64,000 bases of DNA from an unicellular cyanobacterium SU2 (GCA_002110465.1 NEED01000049.1:124001-188000), one strand, 5' to 3'; counted from the stretch's first letter, positions 38,539 through 47,605 are shown. Program-made: numbers and translations. Notes: generated by a model from the letters alone, not told the origin.

Positions 38539-40251
38539 TTAAAATTCCAACTGCAAATCAGACATTAAGGTTGTAATTGTTTGAGGATCTCCTTCACGAT
38601 AGTAGCCCCCATTCAATTCAGCCATTTTCTTTAAGACATCGGGATTAAAGTCATTTTTGTTGCCGTAACCAATGGTAAAAAATGCAATTCTTTCATCAGA
38701 CTTAAACCCACTTTTTTCTAATTCTTGTTGAAGTCTATTTAAAGAAATTCTAGAGCCTGAATCTTCTCCATCTGTCAGAATAATCACCCCATTAATGGCA
38801 TCAGGACGACGATTTTGTTGTAACCAATTTCGAGCTAGTAAGGCCGCATCATACAACAATGTTGCGCCCTCGGCTTCTAGACTATTAATAAACTGTAATC
38901 CTTTCTCTTTTCCTTGGGGCGTTCCATCAATAATTACTGGGGAACGAATTTGGGAATCAAAATCAATTAAGGCTATCTTTTCTTTAGGACCTAAACTTTC
39001 TATATAGTAACGCAAAGTATTTTGAACCCCAGGAAGTTTATCCCCCGCCATTGACCCCGATGAATCTACCACAATCACAACTTGAGAGGGTTTTTTAGCA
39101 AATTCTTGCCATGATTTAACCATCGCGTCTACTACTTCTGGTTTAGGAGGACGCAAGGAATCATACTTAGCATCAGAATTTACCCCGTATTGGGCAACAA
39201 ATTTGTTCCCTAAATCTACCCCAGGAACTCCTGGCCGTAACCCTAATTCTGCGGCTTGTTTTTGAGCATTAGGAGAACGCAAGTATTCAATAATTTTCCG
39301 CGCTCCTTCTTTTTCTTGTTCGCTTACCCAAGGGGCGTTGGGGAGAATAGCTCGCATATTTGAGGTGAAGGTTGACTGGGGATAAACCGCCTCATAACGG
39401 GTTTGATTGCTTTGTGGTTGGCTATTAGCTTCAATAACAGAAGATTCATAAACAGAGCCAATGGATGCCCAAAAGACACCATTTTTAACCATATCGTTAG
39501 CTAGGGTTCCCGTAGAAACTCCATAGCGGGTTATTTTACTTTGAATGTCCCGTACTTGTCCTTGATATTTTTGGACATCAGCAAGGGTTAATTCTTCGGG
39601 ACGTTTACCAGAAACCGAGGCAAATTGAGTAACTAGGGTTTGTAATCCAGAATTAGAACGGGTTGGGGCGGTGTGGACAAAGTTAATGGGAAGATTAGGA
39701 CTATTGGAGTCAATTTCTTTGTGGGTTTTCGCCTTCACCAACTTTTGATATAAGTCTTGTTGTTGCCGTAGTCCAGGGGCTAATTCCGAGGAAGTCATAA
39801 ATATCATCGGACTATAGGCTAACAGGGGGGAATCGGTAATTTGGGGAATATAATCTTGACCAGGAAACAGTTGATTAATACGGTAAATTAATTGGGCGTG
39901 ATAGATTTCTCCATCGACAGATAACAGAGTAGGAAACTTTGGGTCTTCAGGTTTGATGCTACCTTGTTGCAGTTTTTGTGCCAAAGAAACCATCGTTGCA
40001 ACCACATCCCCACTTCCTTGCGCTTCACAGGACATATAAAACCGTTCCCCACTATCAAGTTTGGGTCTTTGTTGATTGAAAGTGGTGGCGGAGTCTTCAC
40101 AAAAATGTTTTAAAGCACTTCCAACTAATACTTTGATTTCTATTCCTTGTTGAGAGGAAGATTGATCATCATTAGAACAAGCTCCCAGGAATAACAGTCC
40201 GGCTACAAAGGTTAGCTGAATGATGGGACGAAATTTTATAAAGCTCATCAT
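38539..40251 (-). CDS. Lipoprotein fusing a substrate-binding domain to a vWA domain
   Basis: 570 residues. The lipobox LFLGACSN gives a lipid-anchored Cys near residue 25. Residues about 38-370 form a type 2 periplasmic-binding domain (KVLVGSALKHFCEDSA, TRSNSGLQTLV, ELGLRPGVPGVDLG). Residues about 390-570 form a vWA domain with a complete MIDAS: DSSGSM, the Thr of GATLLYDA, and LTDGED. vWA domains bind protein partners through a metal ion, so this protein may couple ligand binding to assembly of a surface or periplasmic complex. It is first in a three-gene minus-strand operon. The ligand is unknown. Confidence 0.82.
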   Translation of the reverse strand: MMSFIKFRPIIQLTFVAGLLFLGACSNDDQSSSQQGIEIKVLVGSALKHFCEDSATTFNQQRPKLDSGERFYMSCEAQGSGDVVATMVSLAQKLQQGSIKPEDPKFPTLLSVDGEIYHAQLIYRINQLFPGQDYIPQITDSPLLAYSPMIFMTSSELAPGLRQQQDLYQKLVKAKTHKEIDSNSPNLPINFVHTAPTRSNSGLQTLVTQFASVSGKRPEELTLADVQKYQGQVRDIQSKITRYGVSTGTLANDMVKNGVFWASIGSVYESSVIEANSQPQSNQTRYEAVYPQSTFTSNMRAILPNAPWVSEQEKEGARKIIEYLRSPNAQKQAAELGLRPGVPGVDLGNKFVAQYGVNSDAKYDSLRPPKPEVVDAMVKSWQEFAKKPSQVVIVVDSSGSMAGDKLPGVQNTLRYYIESLGPKEKIALIDFDSQIRSPVIIDGTPQGKEKGLQFINSLEAEGATLLYDAALLARNWLQQNRRPDAINGVIILTDGEDSGSRISLNRLQQELEKSGFKSDERIAFFTIGYGNKNDFNPDVLKKMAELNGGYYREGDPQTITTLMSDLQLEF

Positions 40252-40434
40252 TATTATGGGAAGTTTAAGAATCCGTAAATCGTTAAGCTGAGTATTCCTT
40301 AGCTTTAGAGACTTACATATATTATATTTAATGAACTCGAGAATTAGTGAAGATTATTTAAAAAAATTAACTTAATTACTTCTTCTTAAGAAAAAAATGA
40401 GTTTGCTATGATATAGAATTAGTCACTCTTAAAT

Positions 40435-40605
40435 TTGTCTGAAGGAAAAGTTATTGAAGCAATTTTATTAATTGATGATAACCCAGAAACTGATGAAACA
40501 GAATACTTACTTTCTACAGAAGCAAACCGTCGTTATCTAACCGAAGTATTAGAAGAACTAAAACATTGTGAAAATTATATTTATGTTGATCCTGAAACGT
40601 TATAA
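40435..40605 (+). pseudogene. Possible antitoxin remnant (Phd/YefM-like C-terminus)
   Basis: An open frame of 56 codons, usable only from TTG at 40435 with no ribosome-binding site, reads ILLIDDNPETDETEYLLSTE then ANRRYLTEVLEELKHCENY. DETEYLLSxxANxxxL resembles the C-terminus of YefM-type antitoxins, whose N-terminal DNA-binding part is missing. The same frame continues after the stop as RDLPLLKRRLFVILK up to the MITE. Tentative. Confidence 0.35.
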
Positions 40606-40658
40606 AAAAAGCGTGATCTACCATTATTGAAAAGAAGATTGTTTGTTATATTAAAAAG

Positions 40659-40892
40659 CTGGGGGGGCGACAAGTCGCCTATAATCCATACCTGGTCTAA
40701 CTTCTGCAAGTTGCGCTTGAAAAAGATAGAAGTAGCGATCGCCAATGAACTAAACGAGATAATGGGGTTTTTAGCGAAAATGATTGCAAGTTTTCCCAAA
40801 AATAGCTTGTGAAAAAGGACTATCTTTGTAAACCATACATGGCTCAAACCCTGATTGTATAATGCTTTAAAACCTCAGTGTCGCCCCCCCAG
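40659..40892. mobile_element. 234-bp MITE with 14-bp terminal inverted repeats and 9-bp target duplication
   Basis: CTGGGGGGGCGACA at 40659-40672 is matched exactly, inverted, by TGTCGCCCCCCCAG at 40879-40892. The element is bracketed by a perfect 9-bp direct repeat ATTAAAAAG (40650-40658 and 40893-40901), the footprint of transposase-mediated insertion. The 234 bp encode no transposase, so the element is non-autonomous. A 9-bp duplication is compatible with IS4- or IS1-like transposases; the parent cannot be named from this window. Confidence 0.88.
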
Positions 40893-40972
40893 ATTAAAAA
40901 GTAAATTAGATGTTGCTTTATATTTCATTAATGCACCCTACTCGAATGACATAGCTAAAATGATAAAGTAGA

Positions 40973-41004
40973 TGTAGGTTGGGTTGAGGAACGAAACCCA
41001 ACAA
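40973..41004. repeat. Palindromic cyanobacterial repeat
   Basis: GTTGGGTT and AACCCAAC form an 8-bp stem around GAGGAACGA. I recognise this folding sequence as a common intergenic repeat in cyanobacteria. It lies in the roughly 1-kb stretch (40252-41268) that holds only the antitoxin remnant, the MITE and this repeat. Confidence 0.6.
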
Positions 41005-41268
41005 AAACTAATTCTAATGCCCCAAATTGGCTGTGTTAATTCACTATAAGAGAAGCACTCAAACTCGTATATATACTTATATGGCAACAGTTTTATTTAA
41101 AGATTAGGTATATTATTAAGTGTTACCACGAGATTTTTGGGTCATTTATGAATAATTTTGCAGAGAATAAGCAGTTTATAGTATAATTACTCATATATTG
41201 AGGATATGGGTTAAATTTATTTATATCCTTGTAGGTCAAACTATACTAATCCAAACAGTAGGTCCAGT

Positions 41269-43049
41269 ATTCCTAAAATTGAATCGAGAAACCTTAGCCT
41301 TTCAAGTATATTTCAAGACTTTTACATCGTTCCAGATTTTCAACGTGAATATGTTTGGCAAAAAGCTCAGGTTCAGAAATTACTTGAAGATATTTTTGAA
41401 GGATTAGATTTAGATGCAGGAGAGATAAATTCCTCAGAATATTTTTTAGGTTCAATAGTTGTTTATCCAGATTCTAGTGATGATAAACAAACTTTTCAAT
41501 TAATAGATGGTCAGCAAAGGTTAACTACAATCTATCTAATTTTTGTGTTATTAGAGATTCTATTAAAAAATTAGGAGATAATTCAAAGGCTATAGAAAAT
41601 TATTTAAAAGGGACTACTCAGAATACAGAAACAGGAGAAGACATTGATAAACGACGATTATCTCTTCAATATGATAGTTTTGGAGAAAAAGTAATTAATG
41701 ATTATCTTGTAGATGGAAAAATTCCAGAAAGGTCATTGTTAGACGCTTCAGCATCTGCTAATAATATAGTCAAAGCATGGAAAGTTATTAGAAGTTATTT
41801 TTCAGAAAATTTAGAAAACGAAGTGAAATTTTATAAAAAAGTTTCTACAGCCATAGCTAATCGAACCAAATTAATTAGAATTGAAACTCCTAATTTAAGA
41901 AATGCCCTGAAAGTTTTTGAGACAATTAATGAAAGAGGTATAGGGTTAACCCCAGTTGATTTATTAAAAAACTATCTCTTTATTCATACAGCAAAAGAAA
42001 AGGGGAAAGATCGTCAGTGGCAAACTTTAACAAATAAATGGGAAGAACTATTAAAAATACTCTATAAAAATAAACAACAGCCTTTGCAATTTTTACGATA
42101 CTATTTGATGTCTCATTATGATGAAATTGATCTATCAAATAGTTTTCCTGAAGAAGAAATTTATGACTGGTTTCTTAAATATGGAGACAAACAAGGGATT
42201 CAAAGTAATCCTATGAAACTTCTTGATGATTTAATTTTAGCTGCCGATCATTATTGTAAGTTTTTTCAAGGCAAAAATATTGATGGTTCAGAAAATAAAT
42301 ATATAAAAGCTATTGGAAGAATTCAAGGTAGAACTAAAGCACATTTCATCTTACTATTAGCTTGTCGTCACTTAGAAATTGAATTGTTTGAAAGATTATC
42401 TTCTTATATAGAAAATTTATTTTTTGCTATTTCTATTACAAGAAAAAATAGACGTAAAGATGTAAATATTACTCGGCAATTTACTTATTAGTCAAGGCAA
42501 GTCAGAAAAATAAAAACTAGTGAAGAAATAGACAATTTTATAGATAAAAATTTTGTCACTCAGCTAAAGGAAATGCAAGAAGAATTTAAACAAACTATAA
42601 TGCAAACCTCTGGAATAAATTTGGCTAAGTATAGATTACGCTATCTATTGGCTAAAATTGCTCAATATGTTGAGCAACAAGCTTTCGGTAATGCTGAATC
42701 TCTTGATTTTTATTTAGATAAAACAATTACTATTGAACATATTATGCCTCAATCTAGAAACGATCCTTATTGTAACAAACTTGGTAATTTAACCTTGTTA
42801 GAAAAAACTCTGAATAGTTCTATCTCTGACAAGTCATATCAAGATAAAATATCAGGATATAGACAATCAAAAATATTAATAACTCGTTCTTTAGCAGACA
42901 AACTATATATTGGTAATAACACTCGGTTAAATCGAGCGATGAATGAGCTTGGTTTAGTAGAATTTATCGAGTGGAATTATGATTCTATCAATAAACGTCA
43001 GCAAATTTTAGTTGATATTGCTATGAAAGTGTGGGGATTAAATATTTGA
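41269..43049 (+). pseudogene. GmrSD-type (DUF262/DUF1524) restriction protein, frameshifted and nonsense-mutated
   Basis: Homology runs over about 594 codons. The N-terminal DUF262 part has VPDFQREYVWQKAQVQKLLE and the nucleotide-binding FQLIDGQQRLTTIY; then ALKVFETINERGIGLTPVDL; the C-terminal DUF1524 HNH part has TIEHIMPQSRNDPYCNKLGN. Three defects: no ATG in frame (ATT at 41269 stands where a start is expected); a one-base loss in the T run at 41540-41544 that shifts frame; and TAG at 42489-42491, where Trp is likely (FTY-stop-SRQ). GmrSD enzymes are type IV restriction systems that cut DNA with glucosylated hydroxymethylcytosine. This copy looks dead, but recently so. Confidence 0.85.
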
Positions 43050-43087
43050 GGTTAGTTTAGGTTAGACGATCGCTAACATAGACCATA

Positions 43088-43113
43088 AAAAAAGAGGGAA
43101 AAAAGTCCCCTAA
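43088..43113 (-). terminator. Terminator of the relic ndhF 3' end
   Basis: On the minus strand AGGGGACTTTTTTCCCTC is followed by seven Ts: a short stem with one wobble pair. It is the counterpart of the terminator at 43731, next to a duplicated ndhF end. Confidence 0.6.
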
Positions 43114-43202
43114 TTTTAGTCACCAAATTGGCTTTAAATGAACGTTGAACCACACTAAAAACAATCACGAATCCCAACACTGCACCAAAGACGATTAAAG
43201 CA
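43107..43202 (-). pseudogene. Duplicated 3' end of an ndhF gene
   Basis: These 96 bp match 43745-43839, the true ndhF end plus its 3' flank. The minus frame reads ALIVFGAVLGFVIVFSVV, identical to the last 18 residues of NdhF, although several codons differ at the third base. The real stop (TAA) reads CAA here, so the frame runs on. Silent differences with an unchanged protein indicate that this was once the end of a functional second ndhF. The remainder is gone and BrnTA occupies the interval. Confidence 0.75.
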
Positions 43203-43232
43203 ACGAAACTAAACAAAAATTTTCTCTTAATT

Positions 43233-43427
43233 TTAGTGAGTAACTTCTGTTGTAGTTTCCTCATCCAAAGGTTTAATGACTTTTGCTTTATACCAAAAAT
43301 TATCATTAATTTCTAACTCAGGAATATCAGATGTGTCAATCTCCTCATCCGACATAGCATGAAACCGTTTCCAGTCTGCTTCATTCATTCTGTGTTTGGA
43401 TACTTTTCCAGTAAGCTTCTCGCTCAT
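43233..43427 (-). CDS. brnA: BrnA-type antitoxin
   Basis: 64 residues from ATG at 43427, chosen because AAGGAG lies 11-12 bases upstream. A later ATG at 43388 overlaps the toxin stop as ATGA and is an alternative. MSDEEIDTSDIPEL is the conserved BrnA signature, where the C-terminal part neutralises the toxin. It overlaps brnT by 47 bp in another frame. The protein is shorter than most BrnA, which usually end in a ribbon-helix-helix; that DNA-binding tail is replaced by KPLDEETTTEVTH. Loss of the tail may follow from the junction with the relic ndhF end. Confidence 0.75.
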   Translation of the reverse strand: MSEKLTGKVSKHRMNEADWKRFHAMSDEEIDTSDIPELEINDNFWYKAKVIKPLDEETTTEVTH

Positions 43428-43680
43428 TTTTTCTAGCTCTCCTTGCTGAAATAATTCGTTTCGTGTCCTCACGTTCAGTATAGACAACTAAAATCTCTTT
43501 ACCTTCTAGTATACCAATAGCAAGGGTTCGCTCCTCTCCATAATCATAAGGACTAGGAATTTCTAAAACAACACCCTTAAAAATGGTACTTGCTTCCCAA
43601 AAACCAAGACTATGCTTTTCAATGTTCCGTGCATTTTTGACATCATCCCACTCAAAGCCATTTTGTTTTACTGTTCCCAT
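43381..43680 (-). CDS. brnT: BrnT-type toxin
   Basis: 99 residues. FEWDDVKNARNIEKHSLGF, then YDYGEERTLAIG, LVVYTEREDTKRIISARRA and REAYW match BrnT, a RelE-fold ribonuclease that arrests translation. It is upstream of and overlaps brnA, the standard order in this family. ATG start. The catalytic basic residues (RIISARRA) are present, so it may be active if brnA still works. Confidence 0.88.
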   Translation of the reverse strand: MGTVKQNGFEWDDVKNARNIEKHSLGFWEASTIFKGVVLEIPSPYDYGEERTLAIGILEGKEILVVYTEREDTKRIISARRARKNEREAYWKSIQTQNE

Positions 43681-43730
43681 ACATCTACACTATACAAATG
43701 TATGTATTAAATACCAATTATGAAGATAAA

Positions 43731-43749
43731 AGGGGGCTTTTTACCCCCT
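43731..43749 (-). terminator. ndhF terminator
   Basis: On the minus strand AGGGGGTAAAAAGCCCCCTT is followed by more Ts: a GC stem of 5-6 bp and a T run, about 35 bp after the ndhF stop. Confidence 0.75.
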
Positions 43750-43781
43750 AATTTTAGTCACCAAATGTAGTTTGATTTAAC

Positions 43782-45833
43782 TTAAACCACACTAAAAACA
43801 ATCACGAACCCTAATACTGCCCCAAAGACGATTAAAGCATAGAATTGGGCGCGACCATTTTCTAAGTATTTCAACCCTTCTCCACTGACAATAGTCGCCA
43901 AACCCGTTAGATTAACCGCCCCATCAATGACACGATAATCAACTTCCATAATTTGACGGGCTAACCGACGACATCCCATCACAAATACCTTATGATAAAC
44001 ATCATCGAAGTACCATTTATTGAGAGAGAATTGATACAGTGAAGGGTATTTTTTAGCGATCGCTGCGGGATCAATTTTGCGTTGCAAATACATCAAAGAC
44101 GCAACGGTAATACCAATTAAAGCAATACCGACAGAATTTCCAGCCATAATTAAAAATTCAGTCCAGTCAAAATGGGCAGCTTCTTCAATAACTTCCCCTG
44201 GGGCAAAAATAAACCCTTCAAAACTATTATCCCAAGGCTTTCCTAATAACCCAATAACGGTTGAAGGAACCGCTAAAATTAACAAGGGTAAGGTCATTGT
44301 TAAAGGAGACTCATGGGGAGAATGACTATGACCGTGACCATGATCATCGTGATCTAATTCCTTAACATCCATCGCCCCAGGACCAAATTGAGGAAGGGGA
44401 GACGATGCACCCACGGAGGCTAACAATTGTTCTTTGATCGCTTCATCATTGCCTCGAAATTCCCCTTCAAAGGTCATGAAATACATACGGAACATATAAA
44501 ATGCAGTGAGTCCCGCCGTTAACCAACCCACTAACCATAATGCAGGGTTCGCACCGAAGGCTAAACCGAGAATTTCATCTTTTGACCAGAAACCCGCAAA
44601 GGGAGGAATTCCACAAATAGCTAAGGTTCCCACCAAAAAGGCTAAAGAAGTCAGGGGCATATATTTGCGTAAACCGCCCATTAATCGCATATCTTGCGCC
44701 AAAATGGGTTCATGACCCACAACCCCTTCCATTCCGTGAATGACCGAACCAGAACAAAGGAATAACATCGCTTTAAAGTAAGCATGGGTCATTAGGTGGA
44801 ATAACCCTGCGCTATAGGCCCCAATTCCCATAGCCATTACCATGTAACCTAATTGGGAAATCGTAGAATAGGCTAATCCTTTCTTGATGTCATTTTGGGT
44901 TAAGGCGATGGTTGCCCCTAAAAAGGAAGTAACTGCCCCTGTCCAAGCAATAGTGGTCATTGCCACAGGGATGTTTTCAAACACTGGATACATCCGCGCT
45001 ACTAGGAAAACCCCTGCCGCTACCATCGTTGCAGCATGAATTAAAGCAGAAATGGGGGTAGGGCCTTCCATCGCGTCTGGTAGCCAAACATGAAGGGGAA
45101 ATTGGGCGGATTTTGCCACAGGGCCTAAAAACACTAAAACCGCAAATAAAGCCGCTAAAGCGGGGGCTATGGTTCCTACAGAGACTAATTCTTCGAGGCG
45201 TTCACCCATGATATGAAAGTCAAAGCTTCCGGTTGCCCAGTATAACCCTAACATTCCTAATAGCAGGCCAAAATCTCCCACACGGTTGGTGACAAAGGCT
45301 TTTTGACAAGCATCGGCAGCCAATTTGCGGTCAAACCAAAAGCCAATGAGGAGATAGGAACACATCCCCACCAGTTCCCAGAAGATGTAAACTTGGACTA
45401 AATTGGGGCTAATGACTAACCCCAACATTGACGCGCTAAAAATGCTCAAATAGGCATAAAATCGGACATAGCCTGGGTCATGTGCCATATAGCCATCGGT
45501 GTACACCATCACCAAAAAGGCAACCGTAGTGACGATCACACTCATTAAGGCACTGAGATGGTCAATGGTATAGCCCATATTCAAGTGAAAATTGCCAGCC
45601 GCTGCCCATTCAATCATACGGGTATAGTCAGCGTGGCCTTGAATTTGACTCCATAACAAGGCAAAGGACATCACCATCGATGCCCCTAATAAGGAGATGA
45701 TAAAGACCGCATTTATCTGTCGTAGGCGGTTGGTTCCTTGATTAAAGGAAATAAGTCCTAACCCGACTAACATCGCCCCAACCAAGGGTAGGACGGGTAT
45801 TAACCAGGCGTATTCATAAAGAGGTTCACTCAT
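43782..45833 (-). CDS. ndhF: NAD(P)H-quinone oxidoreductase subunit NdhF1
   Basis: 683 residues from ATG at 45833; an open upstream extension of 33 codons is not typical NdhF. MSEPLYEYAWLIPVLPLVGA starts the protein. Conserved antiporter-like features include YVRFYAYLSIFSASMLGLV, FWELVGMCSYLLIGFWF, and the proton-channel region AKSAQFPLHVWLPDAMEGPT followed by SALIHAATMVAAGVFLV. It is a thylakoid or plasma membrane subunit of NDH-1, used in respiration and cyclic electron flow. A His-rich cytoplasmic or lumenal loop (HDDHGHGHSHSPHE, near residue 490) is notable and may bind metal. The YEYAWLIPVLPL start suggests the respiratory F1 form. Confidence 0.92.
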   Translation of the reverse strand: MSEPLYEYAWLIPVLPLVGAMLVGLGLISFNQGTNRLRQINAVFIISLLGASMVMSFALLWSQIQGHADYTRMIEWAAAGNFHLNMGYTIDHLSALMSVIVTTVAFLVMVYTDGYMAHDPGYVRFYAYLSIFSASMLGLVISPNLVQVYIFWELVGMCSYLLIGFWFDRKLAADACQKAFVTNRVGDFGLLLGMLGLYWATGSFDFHIMGERLEELVSVGTIAPALAALFAVLVFLGPVAKSAQFPLHVWLPDAMEGPTPISALIHAATMVAAGVFLVARMYPVFENIPVAMTTIAWTGAVTSFLGATIALTQNDIKKGLAYSTISQLGYMVMAMGIGAYSAGLFHLMTHAYFKAMLFLCSGSVIHGMEGVVGHEPILAQDMRLMGGLRKYMPLTSLAFLVGTLAICGIPPFAGFWSKDEILGLAFGANPALWLVGWLTAGLTAFYMFRMYFMTFEGEFRGNDEAIKEQLLASVGASSPLPQFGPGAMDVKELDHDDHGHGHSHSPHESPLTMTLPLLILAVPSTVIGLLGKPWDNSFEGFIFAPGEVIEEAAHFDWTEFLIMAGNSVGIALIGITVASLMYLQRKIDPAAIAKKYPSLYQFSLNKWYFDDVYHKVFVMGCRRLARQIMEVDYRVIDGAVNLTGLATIVSGEGLKYLENGRAQFYALIVFGAVLGFVIVFSVV

Positions 45834-46013
45834 GTACTTTTCTAAAACACTAGAGGTTACAAGACAATTAGAACATGGCCTGACGGCGATGGTAAGTTGA
45901 CGGCAAGTGAAAGTTAATCCATGTTCAGCCATATTCTACAAACTTACTCTTAGTGTACGTCAGTCCTTTTGTTTGAATTCCGAATTATCAATTAAAAATT
46001 GGGAACAAGCTAG

Positions 46014-46045
46014 GAGTTCGGAGTTCGGAGTTAGGGGTTCGGAGG
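46014..46045 (+). repeat. Heptanucleotide tandem repeat
   Basis: GAGTTCG twice, then GAGTTAG, GGGTTCG and GAGG: short tandem heptamers of the type common in cyanobacteria. It lies in the 388-bp gap between the divergent ndhF and hsp20 genes. No CIRCE-like operator is seen upstream of hsp20. Confidence 0.6.
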
Positions 46046-46221
46046 AAGAACCGAACCAAAAAGTTGGGTTTTCTACACGCTTTTTTACTGAGGTTATTGT
46101 TGGTAAACTACACTTTTTTTGTTGTGTAAGCCGTATTGTACTAACGGATAATTCAGTTTAAGATGTAATCAATGAAATAAATCAATCAAACCACTAAATT
46201 TAAGTCAAAGGAGTCTTCATC

Positions 46222-46665
46222 ATGGCACTTATTCGTTACAACACCAACCGCGAACTTGATAGCTTACAACGCCAAATGAATCGTTTATTTGATGATATCT
46301 TTTCCCCTACGTTTGAGCGGGAAATGAAAGGGTTTACTTCTGCCCCTGCGGCTGAACTTTCGGATACTGATAAAGCGGTTTTACTGAAGTTAGAAGTCCC
46401 TGGAATGAAAGCAGAAGACCTTGATATTCAGGTAACAAAAGAAGCAGTTTATATTAAGGGTGAACGCAAACAAGAAACCGTTTCTGAAGATAAAGGAATG
46501 ACCCGCAGTGAATTCCGTTACGGTAAGTTTGAACGGGCGATCGCACTTCCTTCTTTAGTTAACAATACTAATGTTTCTGCTGAATACAAGGACGGTATTC
46601 TTCACTTAACTCTTCCTAAAGCTGAAGAAGAAAAAAATAAGGTTGTCAAAGTGAATATTGGCTAA
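46222..46665 (+). CDS. hspA: Small heat-shock protein Hsp20
   Basis: 147 residues. The N-terminus ALIRYNTNRELDSLQRQMNR is typical of cyanobacterial HspA. The alpha-crystallin domain (about 45-140) has KLEVPGMKAEDLDIQV and AEYKDGILHLTLPKAEE. It is an ATP-independent holdase that protects proteins and thylakoid membranes under heat or light stress. AAAGGAG precedes the ATG, and a strong terminator follows at 46711. Confidence 0.93.
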   Translation: MALIRYNTNRELDSLQRQMNRLFDDIFSPTFEREMKGFTSAPAAELSDTDKAVLLKLEVPGMKAEDLDIQVTKEAVYIKGERKQETVSEDKGMTRSEFRYGKFERAIALPSLVNNTNVSAEYKDGILHLTLPKAEEEKNKVVKVNIG

Positions 46666-46710
46666 GTTGTTGGTAGTAGTCAATTAATTTAGCTTTTGAT
46701 TCTGATGATT

Positions 46711-46737
46711 TCTCCGGTGAGTACCGGAGATTTTTTT
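46711..46737 (+). terminator. Rho-independent terminator of hsp20
   Basis: TCTCCGGT and ACCGGAGA form a perfect 8-bp stem around GAGT, followed at once by seven Ts. Confidence 0.9.
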
Positions 46738-46801
46738 GAATTTAGTTTTAATTTATTGAATGAATATTTTATAGATTCAATAGAATCAGAAATTTGTTCA
46801 A

Positions 46802-47605
46802 TCATATGGACTTATCTGTAATGTACTGTGGGTTTATACTAGGAACGACAAAAGCAGGTTTCAAGACTCCAGTATATTTTCCAATTGCTAAACCAACATA
46901 ACCTTTAATGGTAAAACCTTTAAACACAATTTTATTAACTCTTATTCCATTATTTTCGATTAAAACCATATGATTTTTGTAAAAAATATATGCTTTTTTG
47001 ATAAAAATTTTATTAGGTGGAAAAAATTCAATTTCAACTTTTATTTTTCCTAATTTCTCCCTGATTTTAAGTTCTTTTGCCTTGAATTATATATCCCAAT
47101 TATTAATTGAATATACTAATTGATTTTTATTGATTTCTAAGATTTTATTGTTGTCTTTATCAAATAAGTTTAAATCTAGAAACAAATGCTTATCTAATAT
47201 ATAAAATGATATTATAGGCATATCGTTAATTATTAAGGGACATAAATAGTTTGCATTTCTCACTCCTTTCAAAATAATTGAGCCTATTCTTATCTTAGGA
47301 TCTTTTCCCTTAAAATGTAAATTATAAGGTTTTGATCGTCTTTTTCTTAAATTATAAGGATTGTTATTTGCTTCTGATACATCTTCTTTTGTTAATAAAC
47401 CTACAGTCTTTTCACGGTGATGTTGAGAACATAATAAAGTTATTTCTTCAGCACGATGTCTTTTAACATTTGCCCATCCTAACATATGCTCGTAATCGTA
47501 TATAGGAATTCCACATATTACACAGCCAAAACCACATCTTTGCCTAACTTTTCTTTGTATTGGCAATGGAATATTTCGATTATTACAGAGATTTTTAGGT
47601 GCCAT
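46802..47605 (-). pseudogene. HNH endonuclease gene with an in-frame stop
   Basis: The frame from ATG at 47605 reads 172 residues to TAA at 47087-47089. It then continues open in the same frame for 94 more codons (FKAKELKIREKLGKIKVEIE … AIGKYTGVLKPAFVVPSINP) to TGA at 46802, giving about 267 codons. The N-terminus holds an HNH/zinc-ribbon nuclease: RQRCGFGCVICGIPIYDYEH and TLLCSQHHREKT. The intact piece keeps the HNH core, so a truncated nuclease could still be made; the rest looks like a beta-rich target-recognition domain. Family within HNH unknown. Confidence 0.65.

Noticed and set aside
43073-43306. 77-codon minus-strand open frame as a real gene
   Set aside because: It is the relic ndhF end fused by chance to upstream sequence and overlaps the BrnA end.
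45834-45932. 33-residue N-terminal extension of NdhF
   Set aside because: NdhF1 proteins start at SEPLYEYAWLIP; the extension has no homology and the internal ATG is better.
46066-46221. CIRCE/HrcA operator upstream of hsp20
   Set aside because: No TTAGCACTC-type inverted repeat is present.
19172-47605. Stop-codon recoding or suppressor tRNA as explanation of the in-frame stops
   Set aside because: All three stop codons occur inside the broken frames, while every core gene in the window uses normal stops and has none inside. Pseudogene decay is simpler.
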